Below are positions 1 to 10,395 of a stretch of DNA of 64,000 bases, piece after piece; positions within the stretch are counted from its first letter, which is position 1; every line of letters begins with the position of its first letter. The notes under the pieces were generated by a model. That model saw only the letters and a list, made by a program, of their open reading frames with translations, searched no databases and was not told the DNA's origin. The DNA lies in assembly GCA_007922225.1 (NCBI GenBank), contig ML679970.1, forward strand, positions 24,420,631-24,484,630. The letters are read 5' to 3'. The position numbers and the translations under genes are program-made. This DNA is from Emydura subglobosa (Eukaryota; Chordata; Testudines; Chelidae).

Positions 1-46
1 ATTGCGTATCTTCCATTGACCCAGCGCGGCAGTGCAGACCAGGCCT
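1..46. mobile_element. End of a GTCTACACT-type DNA MITE, cut by the window edge
   Basis: The first 46 bases end in AGTGCAGACCAGGCCT, which resembles the terminal GTGTAGAC..GGCCT of small non-autonomous DNA transposons that also occur at 4.5, 18.3 and 43.4 kb here. Only one end is inside the window, so length, target duplication and orientation cannot be judged. Confidence 0.45.
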
Positions 47-65
47 AAATCAGCTCATAGAGGAC

Positions 66-135
66 CTGTTCTAAAGTCCATGGAAGAAAATAGGAGCCCT
101 TACGTTGACTTCAATAAGCTTTGGATCACACTCAA
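66..135. mobile_element. Short palindromic MITE-like fragment
   Basis: The two halves are diverged inverted copies (CTAAAGTCCATGGAAG on one side, TTGACTTCAATAAGCTTTGG on the other). This matches a sauropsid palindromic repeat built around CCATTGACTTCAATGG that I recognise but cannot name. It has no coding capacity. Confidence 0.45.
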
Positions 136-1730
136 AACCTATAAATTTCCAGAAATTATGCTACAAGTATAAATCTTGAAATTTTAATTTATATTACTTA
201 AATAAAGCCACACAGGTAAAATGGTTATATCCCATCCCTTCCAGGCCTACGATTCTATCTACCAATTAACCCTATGTTACTAATAACAACATCCTCGCTC
301 TCTCAAAGTTCCTGTATTTCTCATCCTATGATATACCATTAAAAAATTAATATGTACCAACCCTTACCACATAATAGCAGCTGAGATACCACTGTTATTT
401 GCTAATTTTACCAATTAGGAAATTATGGCAACTACGATATTTTAAAAAGCTAGAAATACTGTGTACATAAGCAATAAGAGAGATCACTGTCAACATCGTG
501 GTAAACAACAAGGATTTAAATTAGGCAATAAATGTGGTGTTTCAGATACTCCTGAGTAGCAACTGTTGATAAATATTGTCTTTTTAATGGTCACTATTGT
601 GTTGGTGTTTTTTAATTACAATACTAAATATTCTTGTGAACAAAGGCAAAATCCTATCAAAAATGGTATCAGAAAATATGTCACTAACGAATATTTATGA
701 AACAGGCAGCTTTGAGTAGGCTGGACGGATTAGATGTTTGTCAGTAAATGTCAATTTCACTCTACATAAAAAACTGACTAAGATTTTTTTCACTGATCAT
801 AATAAAAATTTACAGACAGGCAAAGTAAGAAAAATGCTGCTTGAGAACTTAGGAGAGTTTGATTTAAGGATACTTACTTTTGTGTGTTAACAGTAATAAA
901 ACTTTAACTTTCTGAATCTCAACACCTTTTGTCATTAAACAATTCTGACCCTCCCCCCATAATTTTCTGCAATTGTGAAAATGTAAATAGATAAAAATAA
1001 AGTGCTTAAAACCCATAATTTTGTGCAAATGTGAACATTTTTTAAAATGCTTAAAAATAAATGTCAACATTATCCATTTATTACTTTAAAAAATTGAATT
1101 CTGCCAAGCCTAGCTATATGTGACAGGCATTTAGAATCTGTAAAAAACACTACAGAAGAGGAAAAATATTTACAACAATGAAAAAGGACATAGAACCCAG
1201 TGGGACACATTGGATGAAAATGTACTTATGACAAAACTTCACCTACAAATGTTAAAGTTAACTGTCAGGACACAATTTCAGCACCAGGTTCATCAAAAAA
1301 GATTAGAAGAGAATGTGTTTGAGAGCCTCTGAAGGCAAAAGTCTCTGAAGAAGGGGACCAGTTTAATACTTACTGGTTGCTCCCAAGGATGAAAACCTAA
1401 ATGTGTTCTAAATCAATCAGGTACTTTCTGTTATTCTTGAAAATCTACACAGAGTTAACTTCATCCCACACATGCATTTAGCATCCACTAATATAAGTGA
1501 AAGATAGACAAAGACATCCTGGGGAAGCTTTTGGTCAATAGTTAATACATTAACAATATCGTAGTTTAACAACAGCCAACAGCAAGTTTCTAAACTCCCA
1601 CTTTACATCATTTCAACACCGTTCTCTTGGAAGAACTAGAGCCCCGTATTGTGTATATAGTGCCATTGGTAGCATAGTGCTTTGCAGACACTTAAAATGA
1701 ACACCATAACACCCGAGTCGCTGTTGAATC
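136..1730. other. Unannotated AT-rich stretch
   Basis: I see no coding region or recognisable repeat here. The few ORFs are under 70 codons, low-complexity and AT-driven. Confidence 0.5.
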
Positions 1731-1731
1731 T

Positions 1732-2046
1732 ATGGTGAATTTAAGTTCCCAGGTTTTTTGAAAGTGTTGTGCAGGTTTCCTTTGAGGACAAGAATTAAAA
1801 AATCAGATATGGATGGAGTGATCACTTTTCACAAAGTGTTCACTCATGGGTGATATGGGGGTTTTGTCTTATTTTTTGGTGTGACTTCATTCAAGAGCAC
1901 AGTGAGCGGTTTGACCCACAATTGTAGTTGTTGGGGCATTTGATGCACTCAATGAGATACATCACAATCGTGATAAGCATGTGTAGGATCCATGAATTTT
2001 GAAAGGTGTGCTATAGCGGGTATTGATCATCATAGCAGTAGAAATA
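1732..2046 (-). mobile_element. Penelope-like element, GIY-YIG endonuclease and C-terminal remnant
   Basis: Read on the minus strand, this encodes the degraded end of a Penelope-like retroelement. Around 1930-1975 the translation contains YLIECIKCPNN followed by a decayed match to the usual YVGET block, i.e. the start of a GIY-YIG nuclease domain preceded by a CxxC pair. Farther on (1790-1855) PMSEHFVKSDHSI matches the conserved C-terminal segment, and WELKF follows near 1740. Penelope-like elements encode a reverse transcriptase joined to a GIY-YIG endonuclease; the reverse transcriptase part is not present here. Stops and frameshifts show it is dead. It meets, head-on, a plus-strand tail of the same kind of element at about 2046. 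Confidence 0.75.
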
Positions 2047-2232
2047 TGTCTTGTATTTAGCTCAGACACTCTTGATTTCTTTCTCCAGACCTGAAGAAGA
2101 ACTCTGTGAAGTGCAAAAGCTTGTATCTTCCATCAACAGAAGTTGGTCCAATCAAAGATATCACCTCACCAACCTTGTCTTTCTCATATCCTGGGATAAA
2201 CATGGTTACAACACGGCAAATAACCCTGTATT
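2046..2232 (+). mobile_element. Penelope-like element, 3' tail in opposite orientation
   Basis: From CTTGTATTTAGCTCAGACAC through the segment AGACCTGAAGAAGAACTCTG to a terminal part AAGATATCACCTCACCAACC this follows the non-coding tail I associate with turtle Penelope-like copies. A second copy of the terminal part occurs at 5930-6012 in this window, which supports it as an interspersed repeat. It lies on the plus strand, whereas the coding remnant that abuts it is on the minus strand, so the copy is internally inverted. Confidence 0.65.
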
Positions 2233-4237
2233 GTCACATTCTCATATTTTTCTGAGTTTTTCCCCTCTCATGAAAGACAGTTGATCTAATTCAGTGCTAG
2301 TTTAATAGGTTGCAGTTACATTAAGGCCAATAGAGTAGTGTCCATTTATGCCACATGCCGATTTTGCTGTAATGCTGACCAATGGACAACATAAGACCTG
2401 CAGAAGAAATCTATACAGCATCATAAAACAAATCACTAGAAATACATGCTTCTCTGGTGTTCCACACGTACAACAAATTTCTGACTGTAACAGCAAGACT
2501 GCAGAAGTTAAACTTGACATGTTCCTACTGATGTCTACAATAAGTACTACTGAGGGGTGAGAAACCTGCTGGCATTACAACTGCCAACACTCAGGGAGAC
2601 TTGATTGCACTCTTCTGCAAATAACCAGAGCAAATTACTGTACTGTAAGCTGGGCACGGACTAGTAGCACTTATGTGGGGGTGAGCAGTGATAAAAGGTT
2701 AACGACTTAGCACAGCAGGATATCAAACTGTCAAACATGAGTAAGAATATTTTCCCTGCTCTTGTTTCAAATGTCTTACATCAAGGCAGACTGGAAATGA
2801 GAAAAACTCAGAATGATATTTTAAGGAGGCCAGGTTAAGAAAAAAGATTAACACATTAATACTAAAACTACTTGTATGGTATCCAAATACACACAAGTTA
2901 TAACATGCAAAGCAACCAGGATCTTTCAGTGTAACTACCACTGAAACCAAGATGTACCATGGTAATTACTGTGTATAAAATACAAATAGCAGCATTCGCC
3001 AATGGATGTGTCTCACTTATGACAGCAGGTTTTTTCCATTTAAAAAAAGAAAAGATAGTGGTAGAAAGGTCAGACACTCTCAACAGCCCCACTCTGCATA
3101 TGTATGGATATATTTACATATGTGCACATATCTGAGCTGCTGCCACATTCATGTACTTCTACCATACTGGAATTGAAATTTAAACCAAAGTTTCAGATTA
3201 CTTGTTTATTCATAAGGGCTACAGCTGAGCATCTGATATTGGAATTAACAGTAGGGATTTATATCATGTGTTTCTCCTCTCCTTCCCCCCTTGAGCTTCA
3301 AATTAAATGAATTGTTTTTAGTCAGACCTATCAGTTGCTTCACTGGACTTAAAGATGAGTGCAATACACGAAAAATATTCTAGGTCATCTGTACTGAATC
3401 CCAGAACGCATGCAGCATTGTTAATAAGAAATAAGCTTATTCTTTTGACAATTTTGGTATCATATGCAGGCTATGTTATGATGCATGTTACAACTACACA
3501 GATGAACATGGAAGATATGCAAATATTTTTCCCCCAAAAATACATTGGAAATAAATATAGGAAATACAGTAAGCAACTTTTGCTCTGAATTACAAAAGAC
3601 CTTGAAAAGCCATTAGCTATCAAGACCTGTGATATTTCATTCTATATTGTGAACTTGTCTTGATGAACAGTTTATGTATGGCAAGCTGGGGTGCAAAGCT
3701 ACAGTACACTAGCATGTCATGCACCGTCAGTTTGGACCCTCCTACTAAAAGATCCCTAGTGAGCTTTAATCTACTCTGCTTTGAAACCAGAGTAGATAAA
3801 ATGCACTAGGAAATCTTCAGTGCACAGTAGCAGGGCTCTCTCAGACCGCGTGTGGCCCACCAGCGCATTGTCAATTTACACTCCAGCTTGCCACACACAA
3901 ACTGTTCATCTAGACAAGCCTGTGTATGACTACAATGGGCAGTAGACCTGTTTCTGCAAATTTTTCTGCTCTTTTTCTCTGAAAGTGACACGACCAAAAT
4001 TTACAAGAGCAGTTTATATACAACTCTCATACAACAATCACAGATGGTATGATCTGTTTTTCATTTTTTAATCAGATGATAGCTGTAAAACACTTGCATA
4101 TATTTGTCACACACGTAGATTTTCCTCGTTTCTTCAGATTTTTTATTTATCTGAATCCTTCCCACATCATCAGACATTACTTAAGGCACTAATCAGATTT
4201 CACTATCTCTGTCAAACATGCTATTTGCCAGGATGCC
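2233..4237. other. Unannotated stretch
   Basis: Mixed AT-rich sequence with several 60-77-codon ORFs on both strands that show no domain, no codon-like composition and no splice context. No repeat is recognised with confidence. Confidence 0.45.
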
Positions 4238-4261
4238 TTTTTTTTTTTTTTTTTTTTTTTT
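4238..4261 (+). repeat. Poly(T) tract, 24 bases
   Basis: An uninterrupted run of T. There is no identifiable retroelement body ending at it on either side, so I do not call it a tail. Confidence 0.95.
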
Positions 4262-4481
4262 ATAAATAGGTTGTTGGTCTATTGCTCAACCCTCAATCTG
4301 GAGGACCAGCAGACTGCTTTTCAGCTAGTTCCTTTTCTTTGGCTATCTGGCTTGGATGTCCCAATCAGGAGTTAAAACTCCTACTAGCATAGCTCTTACA
4401 TCGTTGGAACGTACAAGCCTACTGATGAATGCTGTTTTAGGTGTATGTGAGGCTATTGGGAAAGATGGTGCAAATGACACC

Positions 4482-4786
4482 CAACTCTATGGCTACGACT
4501 ACATTGACGGCAGCAAAATCGCCGCCGTCATATCGATTTCTCTGGATTGACTGAGCGGTCAGCGAAGACCCACTCAGTCGATCCAGAAATCGACGTATTA
4601 AGACCACCTTCACAAGTGGCATAGCGCTGTGTTGACGGGAACTGTGTTCCTGTCGGTACAGTGCAGTGAAGACGGTGTGCAGAAGAGGAGCAGAGAAGTC
4701 GATGGGAGTTACGCAAGTTTTTTGCGTAGCTTGCGTAACTCCTGTCGACTGCCGCCAAATCTCGGAGGTAAGTGTAGACAGGGCCT
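4482..4786. mobile_element. Non-autonomous DNA transposon with internal palindromes, nested in copy A
   Basis: About 305 bp, flanked by ATGACACC (4474-4481) and ATGTCACC (4787-4794), a 7/8 match consistent with an 8-bp hAT-type target duplication. The right end reads AGTGTAGACAGGGCCT, while the left end CTCTATGGCTAC is a weak inverted match. Inside are two palindromes, one near 4530-4595 (TCGATTTCTCTGGATTGACT against CAGTCGATCCAGAAATCGA) and one near 4700-4750 (GGGAGTTACGCAAG against CTTGCGTAACTCC). The homologous site at about 6576 in the uninterrupted copy lacks it. Confidence 0.7.
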
Positions 4787-4838
4787 ATGTCACCTTTTTG
4801 TAAGACCCAGACAGGGTCGCATGTTGCCCTTCTGAGAA

Positions 4839-5061
4839 GTGGTTCAGTTCATGCCATGCATCACTGCCACGGTGCACATGACTGACCTCACTGCTGCTCG
4901 AAACAGACATGGCACTGCACATGCCCAAGGCTCCGGGCTTCGCCCAGATGCTGAAGGAGGGTGTGGAGCATTTTTCTGGGTTAGAAGAAGCTGTATGTAG
5001 GAATATACAGGCATGTAAGGAGCTTGCCCAAACCATCCGTACAGCTCTTGGACCAAATGGA
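4839..5061 (+). pseudogene. CCT8: CCT8 (chaperonin TCP-1 theta subunit) 5' fragment, cDNA-like pseudogene
   Basis: Beginning at the ATG at 4909 the translation is MALHMPKAPGFAQMLKEG, then HFSGLEEAV, RNIQACKELAQT and finally GPNG, running without interruption to a stop at 5065-5067. This is the N-terminus of CCT8, a subunit of the cytosolic TRiC/CCT chaperonin that folds actin, tubulin and other proteins; the intact protein is roughly 550 residues, so only about one tenth is present. Bases 4839-4908 look like a decayed 5' UTR, with many TG/CA pairs expected from CpG loss. There is no splice donor after the last codon (AATGGAACC), and the homologous repeat at 6.6 kb has no such sequence, so it is an insertion and not a live exon. 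Oddly it holds the 5' end only and no poly(A), unlike the usual 5'-truncated retrocopy. Confidence 0.88.
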
Positions 5062-5115
5062 ACCTGACTCAGACGGAGCCTTGGGCTCTCATTAAGAAAA
5101 GCATCCACCTGCATG

Positions 5116-5877
5116 GTGATGTCAAGGCGCAGTTACCAGGGAAGGATTTTTTGTTTTTATTCTTTTGTTTTGATTTTTTTGTTTGTTCTAATAATGTTCA
5201 TCCTGGTCTGTTTTGTTGCTACATTACTACCTCATCATTCAAACATCTAAAAAAACTTATACTTACCCAGGCATAAGTTTATCATAATTCAGTGTTGAGG
5301 TTTGCTACTTCACTTTAAATAAATAAAAGGAGTTCAAAGATCAAGAGGACTTTCAATTTTTATCCATTATTCTTCTGGCTACTAAGGCTGTTTGCTGGGC
5401 AAGGAAGAGGTTGCTACATTCTAGATTGGAGCAAAAAATCCCCCCCTCCCCCAAATAATAAGTCTCTAGGCAAATCTGAATTGAGGATCATATTCATTCC
5501 ATCAGCTTACCCCAAATTTAACTACACTTTTAAGATATGCAATGTAATTTGTACTTGTTAAATTTCAATTCTGCAGTGCATCTTCACCCTTAAAAATTCC
5601 CCAAACTTTTTTCAAGTTAAATAAGCCTTTATTTACTGTGTGATACCTTTTTTGTAATGGATTACCTTTGAATGCATACATTAAAATCTTCCAAAGTGGA
5701 TATAAAACTGTGAATCTAACCAAAAGTACAAAATGAATCTCACATCAAAGGGCAATTCATTTTTCTCCTTAAATCATTCTAGTTTTTCTTATGGCGAAAA
5801 CTCTGCATGTTGAAATTCTTTTAAAATGTGCAGTAGCAAAATGACAATCTAAAATTCAAAATGTTTAAAACTCTGCC
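5116..5877. other. Unannotated AT-rich stretch
   Basis: T-rich (5146-5190) then A/T-rich sequence. No gene or recognisable repeat is seen. Confidence 0.45.
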
Positions 5878-6012
5878 AGGTGGGTGAGGCTGTATCTTTT
5901 ATTGGACCAACTTTTGTTGGTGAAAGAGAAGTTGGCCTAAAAAAAGATATTACCTCATCCACCTTGACTCTCTCATATCCTGGGACCAACACATCTACTA
6001 CAGCACTGCATA
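5878..6012. mobile_element. Penelope-like tail folded head-to-head (hairpin)
   Basis: The left arm 5878-5912 (AGGTGGGTGAGGCTGTATCT..) and right arm 5930-5964 (..GATATTACCTCATCCACCT) are diverged inverted copies around a 17-base loop. The right part continues in plus orientation through CTCATATCCTGGGACCAACA and matches the tail at 2150-2232. It is therefore a second fragment of the same element family, again carrying an inverted junction. Confidence 0.65.
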
Positions 6013-6512
6013 GCTATGTAAAACTCTACAAAGCACAAAATACCTCTTTTTCTCTATTCTTTCACCCCACCAGTATGCCTCACATTTTAGATCTGTGAGC
6101 AGCAACAGCATTCTTACTCCACTAGCAAATTGCCCTGGATTTCCTTGCATCCAGTGGTTAAGCCTCTTTTTATGAAACTATCACAAAATTATGGAAAATT
6201 CCGCTTTTGAAATTATGGAAAATTAACCAGAATCACATGATGGATGCCCATAGGAAGATCCACATACATTTTCACTGTGTCCCTAATCTTCCCCTTTTGG
6301 GGGAAGAGAATTGTGAGGAAACCGATGATCACTGGATTCCTTAGACCTCCTTGGTCACACTCAGCTTGATTCTAGGCCATGACATGTCACAGAGGCTCCA
6401 TTAGTTTCCAAAGCCCAAATTCAGGAACACATCCCTCATTCAGAACAACAGTGCACATGCCTAGAGTTAGAACATGCTTAAAGTGAAGTCCTGAACAGGG
6501 GTGAACTTAAGA
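6013..6512. other. Unannotated stretch with a small tandem duplication
   Basis: Contains AAATTATGGAAAATT twice (6186-6200 and 6210-6224, period 24). Otherwise nothing recognisable. Confidence 0.5.
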
Positions 6513-6680
6513 TCATTCTACTGATCAACACTATTTTAGGTGCTTGTGAGGCTACTGTGGGAGATGAATATGAATGACCTAGAGTTTTACAAGACCCAGG
6601 CAGGTTGGTGTATTGCCTTTCTGAGAACCTGACTTATATAGGGACTTGGGCCTCATTAAGAAGAGCACCCCTATTCAGTA
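6513..6680 (+). repeat. Unclassified interspersed repeat, copy B (uninterrupted)
   Basis: Colinear with copy A at 4411-5115 but without its two insertions. It runs from CTACTGATCAACACTATTTT through AAGACCCAGGCAGG and CTGAGAACCTGACT to CTCATTAAGAAGAGCACC. It serves as an empty-site reference for dating the insertions in copy A. Its family is unknown to me. Confidence 0.7.
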
Positions 6681-8429
6681 AAGCACTGAAGCTTCTGCTC
6701 AGAGTACTTTCCTGAATTCAGGCCTTGGATGAGAATAAGCCGGCTGATGCTTAGTCCTAATATGATGGTAAATACAAATAGTCAGAGACTGAGTAAGTGA
6801 ATAGTTGGTGAATAATCCATAAACTATAATATGTTCATTTTGAGCAATTATAAACAAATAAAAATAAAAGTATATTCATTTTTAATTTAACACAAAAAGA
6901 TGCTACATTTTAATTTAACACAAAAAAATGATAAATTACTTGCTGAGAACTTTTTGCGCAGCTCTAATACGTCCAATCCACAATTAGATGTAAAATTATA
7001 TGTATATCAACATTAGGATTATTTAAAATTAAATGAGAATTTATAAATACTACGTATGCTTTAGCAGATTCACTTTTAAAAAAAATTATAACAAATATTC
7101 GTATTTCTTTGACACTTTTTTCTGTACGAAAGTCTAGCACACAGAGACGCTAGGTTTATTTGTCATACAATTTTTGATGCATCTACTTCACGTTAGGGAG
7201 CTGTCATTCACACACCCACATTCAAAAGGCAACTTGAGGTTACGGTAGCTTGAGTTAAGCTGTATTTTATCAGACAATTATGAAAAAAATCTGATTTTAA
7301 TCATCTTTTTCATCTGTCTTCATCTGTGTATGTATCATACACAAAATGTTTCTGCTTAATGTCAAGATGTTTAAAAAGACAAGAATAATTATTATGTATA
7401 AATTCTGAAATTGAATGTATTCTATTCATGGCTATTTATGGACCTATAAGATGACACAAACCCTGCTCAACAAGTTTATAGTCCATGGGCTTGCTGCTGC
7501 AAACACTTACCAATGCAAGCAGGCCCAGCATAGCCAAGTAAAATACTTGAGCCTGTGGGCTGTTAGCAACCATCAACTTCTACTGCAATAAAAAGCTATT
7601 ATTTTAGAGTTTAGTTCGCGTGTGTGCTGTTTGGCAAATAGTGGACATCAGAGACCATAATGCAAGGAGTTTACAACCTAATAGTAGTCCATAGTGGCAC
7701 AGAATTATATGCTTCCATATACTTATAATCAATATTTGATTGACCCTCTTTTCATAAAGCTTTTGCAGGAGATTATATATGGATGTCTGCAGATTGGAGT
7801 TTAAATCAATTTCGGCCTGAGAACTCCTGACTCAGGCAAACATGAGTTTTGCCTAAGTCAGGGACATGAGATTTGGCCAACCAGGTATTACTCAATAGGC
7901 ATTTGCAAGAATCATTCTAGCCACTGGAAACTGCCACAAGAGACACTGCAAAAGCAAAACTCATTGACAAATTAATTTCCAGCCCCTCCTTTCCCCTTCA
8001 ATACATAGGACCTATCTTTGAATAGGCTGTTTCATTACATTTAAGTCTACATTTCAATAACAAGTTACTCCAGTTCTATTGTAGACCACTCTCCTTATCA
8101 TCCAAAAAAACCTCAAAGAACCCAAAAGAAACTAGCAGGTTAAATTTGCTAGTTCACAGAATTCCACTATTTTAAAAAAAGTTGGATGAAATAGCAATTT
8201 GGTTTATTTTCACCAACCTAAATTCAGACTCTTCTCTAGTGAGTTTCCAAGATACATTCAGTGTCACTACAGTTGTCAAATCCTTTCTAATTTATCCACC
8301 TAAAAAAGTAATAATTTGACTTGTAAGCTTTAGGACAGCAAATCAAAAAAGCTAAACTCATGAATACCTAATCCACTTTAAACTTTGCTTCATGTTAGCT
8401 AGACAGCTGGTGTGCTGTGACCACTGCTT
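6681..8429. other. Unannotated AT-rich stretch
   Basis: Holds a 27-base-period direct duplication of the type TTTTAATTTAACACAAAAA (6878-6930). No coding or repeat family is recognised elsewhere in it. Confidence 0.45.
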
Positions 8430-8648
8430 ATTACACTAATCATAATTGTCTCCCTGCTATCTAGTGTTCCCACGCCTCTTTGTGGCATCCAGCTGTTCTC
8501 TCTCATCATATGCTTAGATTGCAAGTTTTTGGAGGTTTGTCTTTTTGTTGTATGAGTGTACCGTGCTTTGCACAATGGGGTACCGATCTCTGATTGGAAA
8601 CTCTATGGGATACCACAATATGCAAATATTCAATAATAATCTTAACAG
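8430..8648 (+). mobile_element. MIR/L2-tailed SINE-like remnant
   Basis: The 3' half (8515-8645) follows the conserved amniote tail AGATTGCAAG..TTTGG..GTCTTTTTGTTGTATG..GTGCTTTGCACAATGGGG..CTCT..GGGATACCAC, ending in AATAATAAT. This tail is shared by old SINE/LINE families of the L2/L3 type. The 5' part is more doubtful. It is non-coding. Confidence 0.6.
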
Positions 8649-9180
8649 CATTGTGGATGGGGTCAAAGGTTTGTAATTTTGATCAAACAGTTGCTGCTTT
8701 TAAATTTGTGTTTCTAGTAGTGGTGTTTCTATTACAGGAGTTGGTAGCAATCCCTATATTTAGACTGCCTAACACTTTCCATTATAAAAGATTGTGACCT
8801 TTTTCTCTGAGAACCTCTGACACCTCTGTTGTTTGCAACAGGCTTTTGATATTTGGCAGGGGGATGCCCTCAGGCTACAAAATTGCTTTTTCTTTGGCCC
8901 ATGAAATTCTGTTCAGCTTTTGGTTAGATACAGAGAGTGGGTTTTTTCCTTCTTCTTTTAAAACAACTTTCCTTCTTGCACTTGCATTTGTCAGAAACAT
9001 TTTGGCAGACTGACAAAGCAATAATGTGAATATCTTAAAGCTGAGCTGGCACCGGCACCATCACACCACACACTGGGCTGGCAACAGCTGTGAGCTGCCA
9101 GAGCAACTGTAGCAGGGTCAGAAGCAGGAAGAAAGCCAGACTGGGTTCTCCTTGCTGGATCCAGTTCATGGTGCCAGTGG
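8649..9180. other. Unannotated stretch
   Basis: Moderate GC from 9030 onward, leading into the tandem repeat that follows. No gene is seen. Confidence 0.4.
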
Positions 9181-9600
9181 CCTCTGTCCCCTTCTGGGGG
9201 CACCATATGAGACGGGTAACTTCAGGAAAGGGAAGACGGAACCCACCCAGGTTCCTATTCATCTCCTAAATCACCCCCTTCCACTCCGAACACTTGGCTA
9301 AGACAACCCATTCCTTATCTACCCACCGTAGGCAGCACATGGGAGAGAACTTTCTCAACTTTTGGACCTGGGGGGGGAGGAAAGAGAGAGATCGTACAGC
9401 TTCCCCCACCCAACCATCCTGCAGATCCAGCACGACATCTGCAGTCCACCCACCCCACTTTGGGAGCACTACATGAGGCAAAAAGTCCCCCAACTCCACA
9501 GTGGGGAGAGAAGAGAGCTAGGCCAGGTCCTTCTTCCCTACCTTCCCTTCCCCACTCCAAGTATCCCTCTGTACTGATCGGGACCCAGCAATCCACCCCT
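9181..9600. repeat. Degenerate GC-rich tandem repeat, period about 132 bp, about 3 units
   Basis: A recurring block CCCACnnTGGGnGCACnnCATGAG can be placed at about 9190, 9321 and 9453; the GCAC/GCAG anchor sits at 9200, 9332 and 9464, exactly 132 bases apart each time. Each unit then runs from a G-rich stretch into a pyrimidine-rich stretch ending in CCACCC. Overlapping ORFs of 60-93 codons on both strands follow from the GC bias and are not genes. Confidence 0.6.
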
Positions 9601-10320
9601 GCCCCTGCTCCAAAATAACAGCCTTCTCCTGCCAGAAGTGCTAGCAGTCTGTGCAGCTGGCGCAGGGTTCAAACCACACTGATAATTAGGGAGATGTATA
9701 GTTTGCTGTGATAGAATTTGGGTTTTTCTCTTTAAAAATACTTAAGAAATAAGATACAAAGAACTACATTAAAGACCATTATTTAGGTTGCAAAGTCAAG
9801 CATTCAAAAGCTAGGAAGAGCCAAATTTACAGTTGCATATTTATTTCGGGTCTTATACGTATGCCACATGATATAGTCTTTCACTATATGAGCTCATGCT
9901 ATTTTTCCCACAGGACCCCTGCATCATTCAGTATACAGGATGGACATACAAGGAGACCAAATAAACGTTGCATGGCCTACTGTAAAACAAGCATTTCCTA
10001 ACTTTCGAGTGCTTGACTTTGTAATCTAAATAAAGGTCTTTTAATGTGATTTTTATGTGTAATCTGTATTTTTACTAATGCTCTTATGTTGTGATAGTGC
10101 TTCAGAGAACCATTTATGAGGCCATACCAACACCATGGTATTGTTACAGCCATATCGCTAGCACCATGAGTAGTTCAAAAAATCCTCAGGAAGACTGACT
10201 CTGACCTCCAACATCAGCAAATTCAACACACATGCAAATTTGTAGTCCCAAGTACATCTATTAAATGGTGGAGAACTTTTGCTCCAGGAAGCCTCATCTT
10301 TGTTTTGCATGAGAAAAATT
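9601..10320. other. Unannotated stretch
   Basis: No recognisable gene or repeat. A 104-codon minus-strand ORF reaching into 10472 has no domain features. Confidence 0.45.
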
Positions 10321-10324
10321 TCAT

Positions 10325-10395
10325 AGGGCCCTAATCCTAGCCATTCCATACAACTCCCATAGACTTCCACAGGAGTTATGTATGCAAAGAATCCA
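10325..10395. mobile_element. Palindromic MITE-like fragment
   Basis: AACTCCC (10350-10356) pairs with AGGAGTT (10372-10378) around TAGACTTCCAC, the core of a short palindromic repeat (CCCATTGACTTCAATGGG type). GGGCCCTAATCCT upstream fits its usual end. It is non-coding. Confidence 0.4.

Larger units (their letters stand above)
4411..5115 (+). repeat. Unclassified interspersed repeat, copy A, with two insertions
   Basis: Three separated pieces, about 4411-4481, 4787-4838 and 5061-5115, align in order with an uninterrupted copy at 6513-6680. Shared blocks include GTGAGGCTA, AAGACCCAG.CAGG, TTCTGAGAA, ACCTGACT and CTCATTAAGAA.AGCA. The first gap is filled by a DNA MITE and the second by a CCT8 cDNA-like fragment. 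The repeat has no coding capacity and I do not recognise its family. Confidence 0.7.

Noticed and set aside
4909..5067. CCT8 segment as a true first exon of a live gene
   Set aside because: No splice donor at its end, an immediate stop, and the homologous repeat copy at 6.6 kb lacks the segment, so it is an insertion.
4785..5114. 109-codon minus-strand ORF
   Set aside because: It is the shadow of the CCT8 fragment on the opposite strand.
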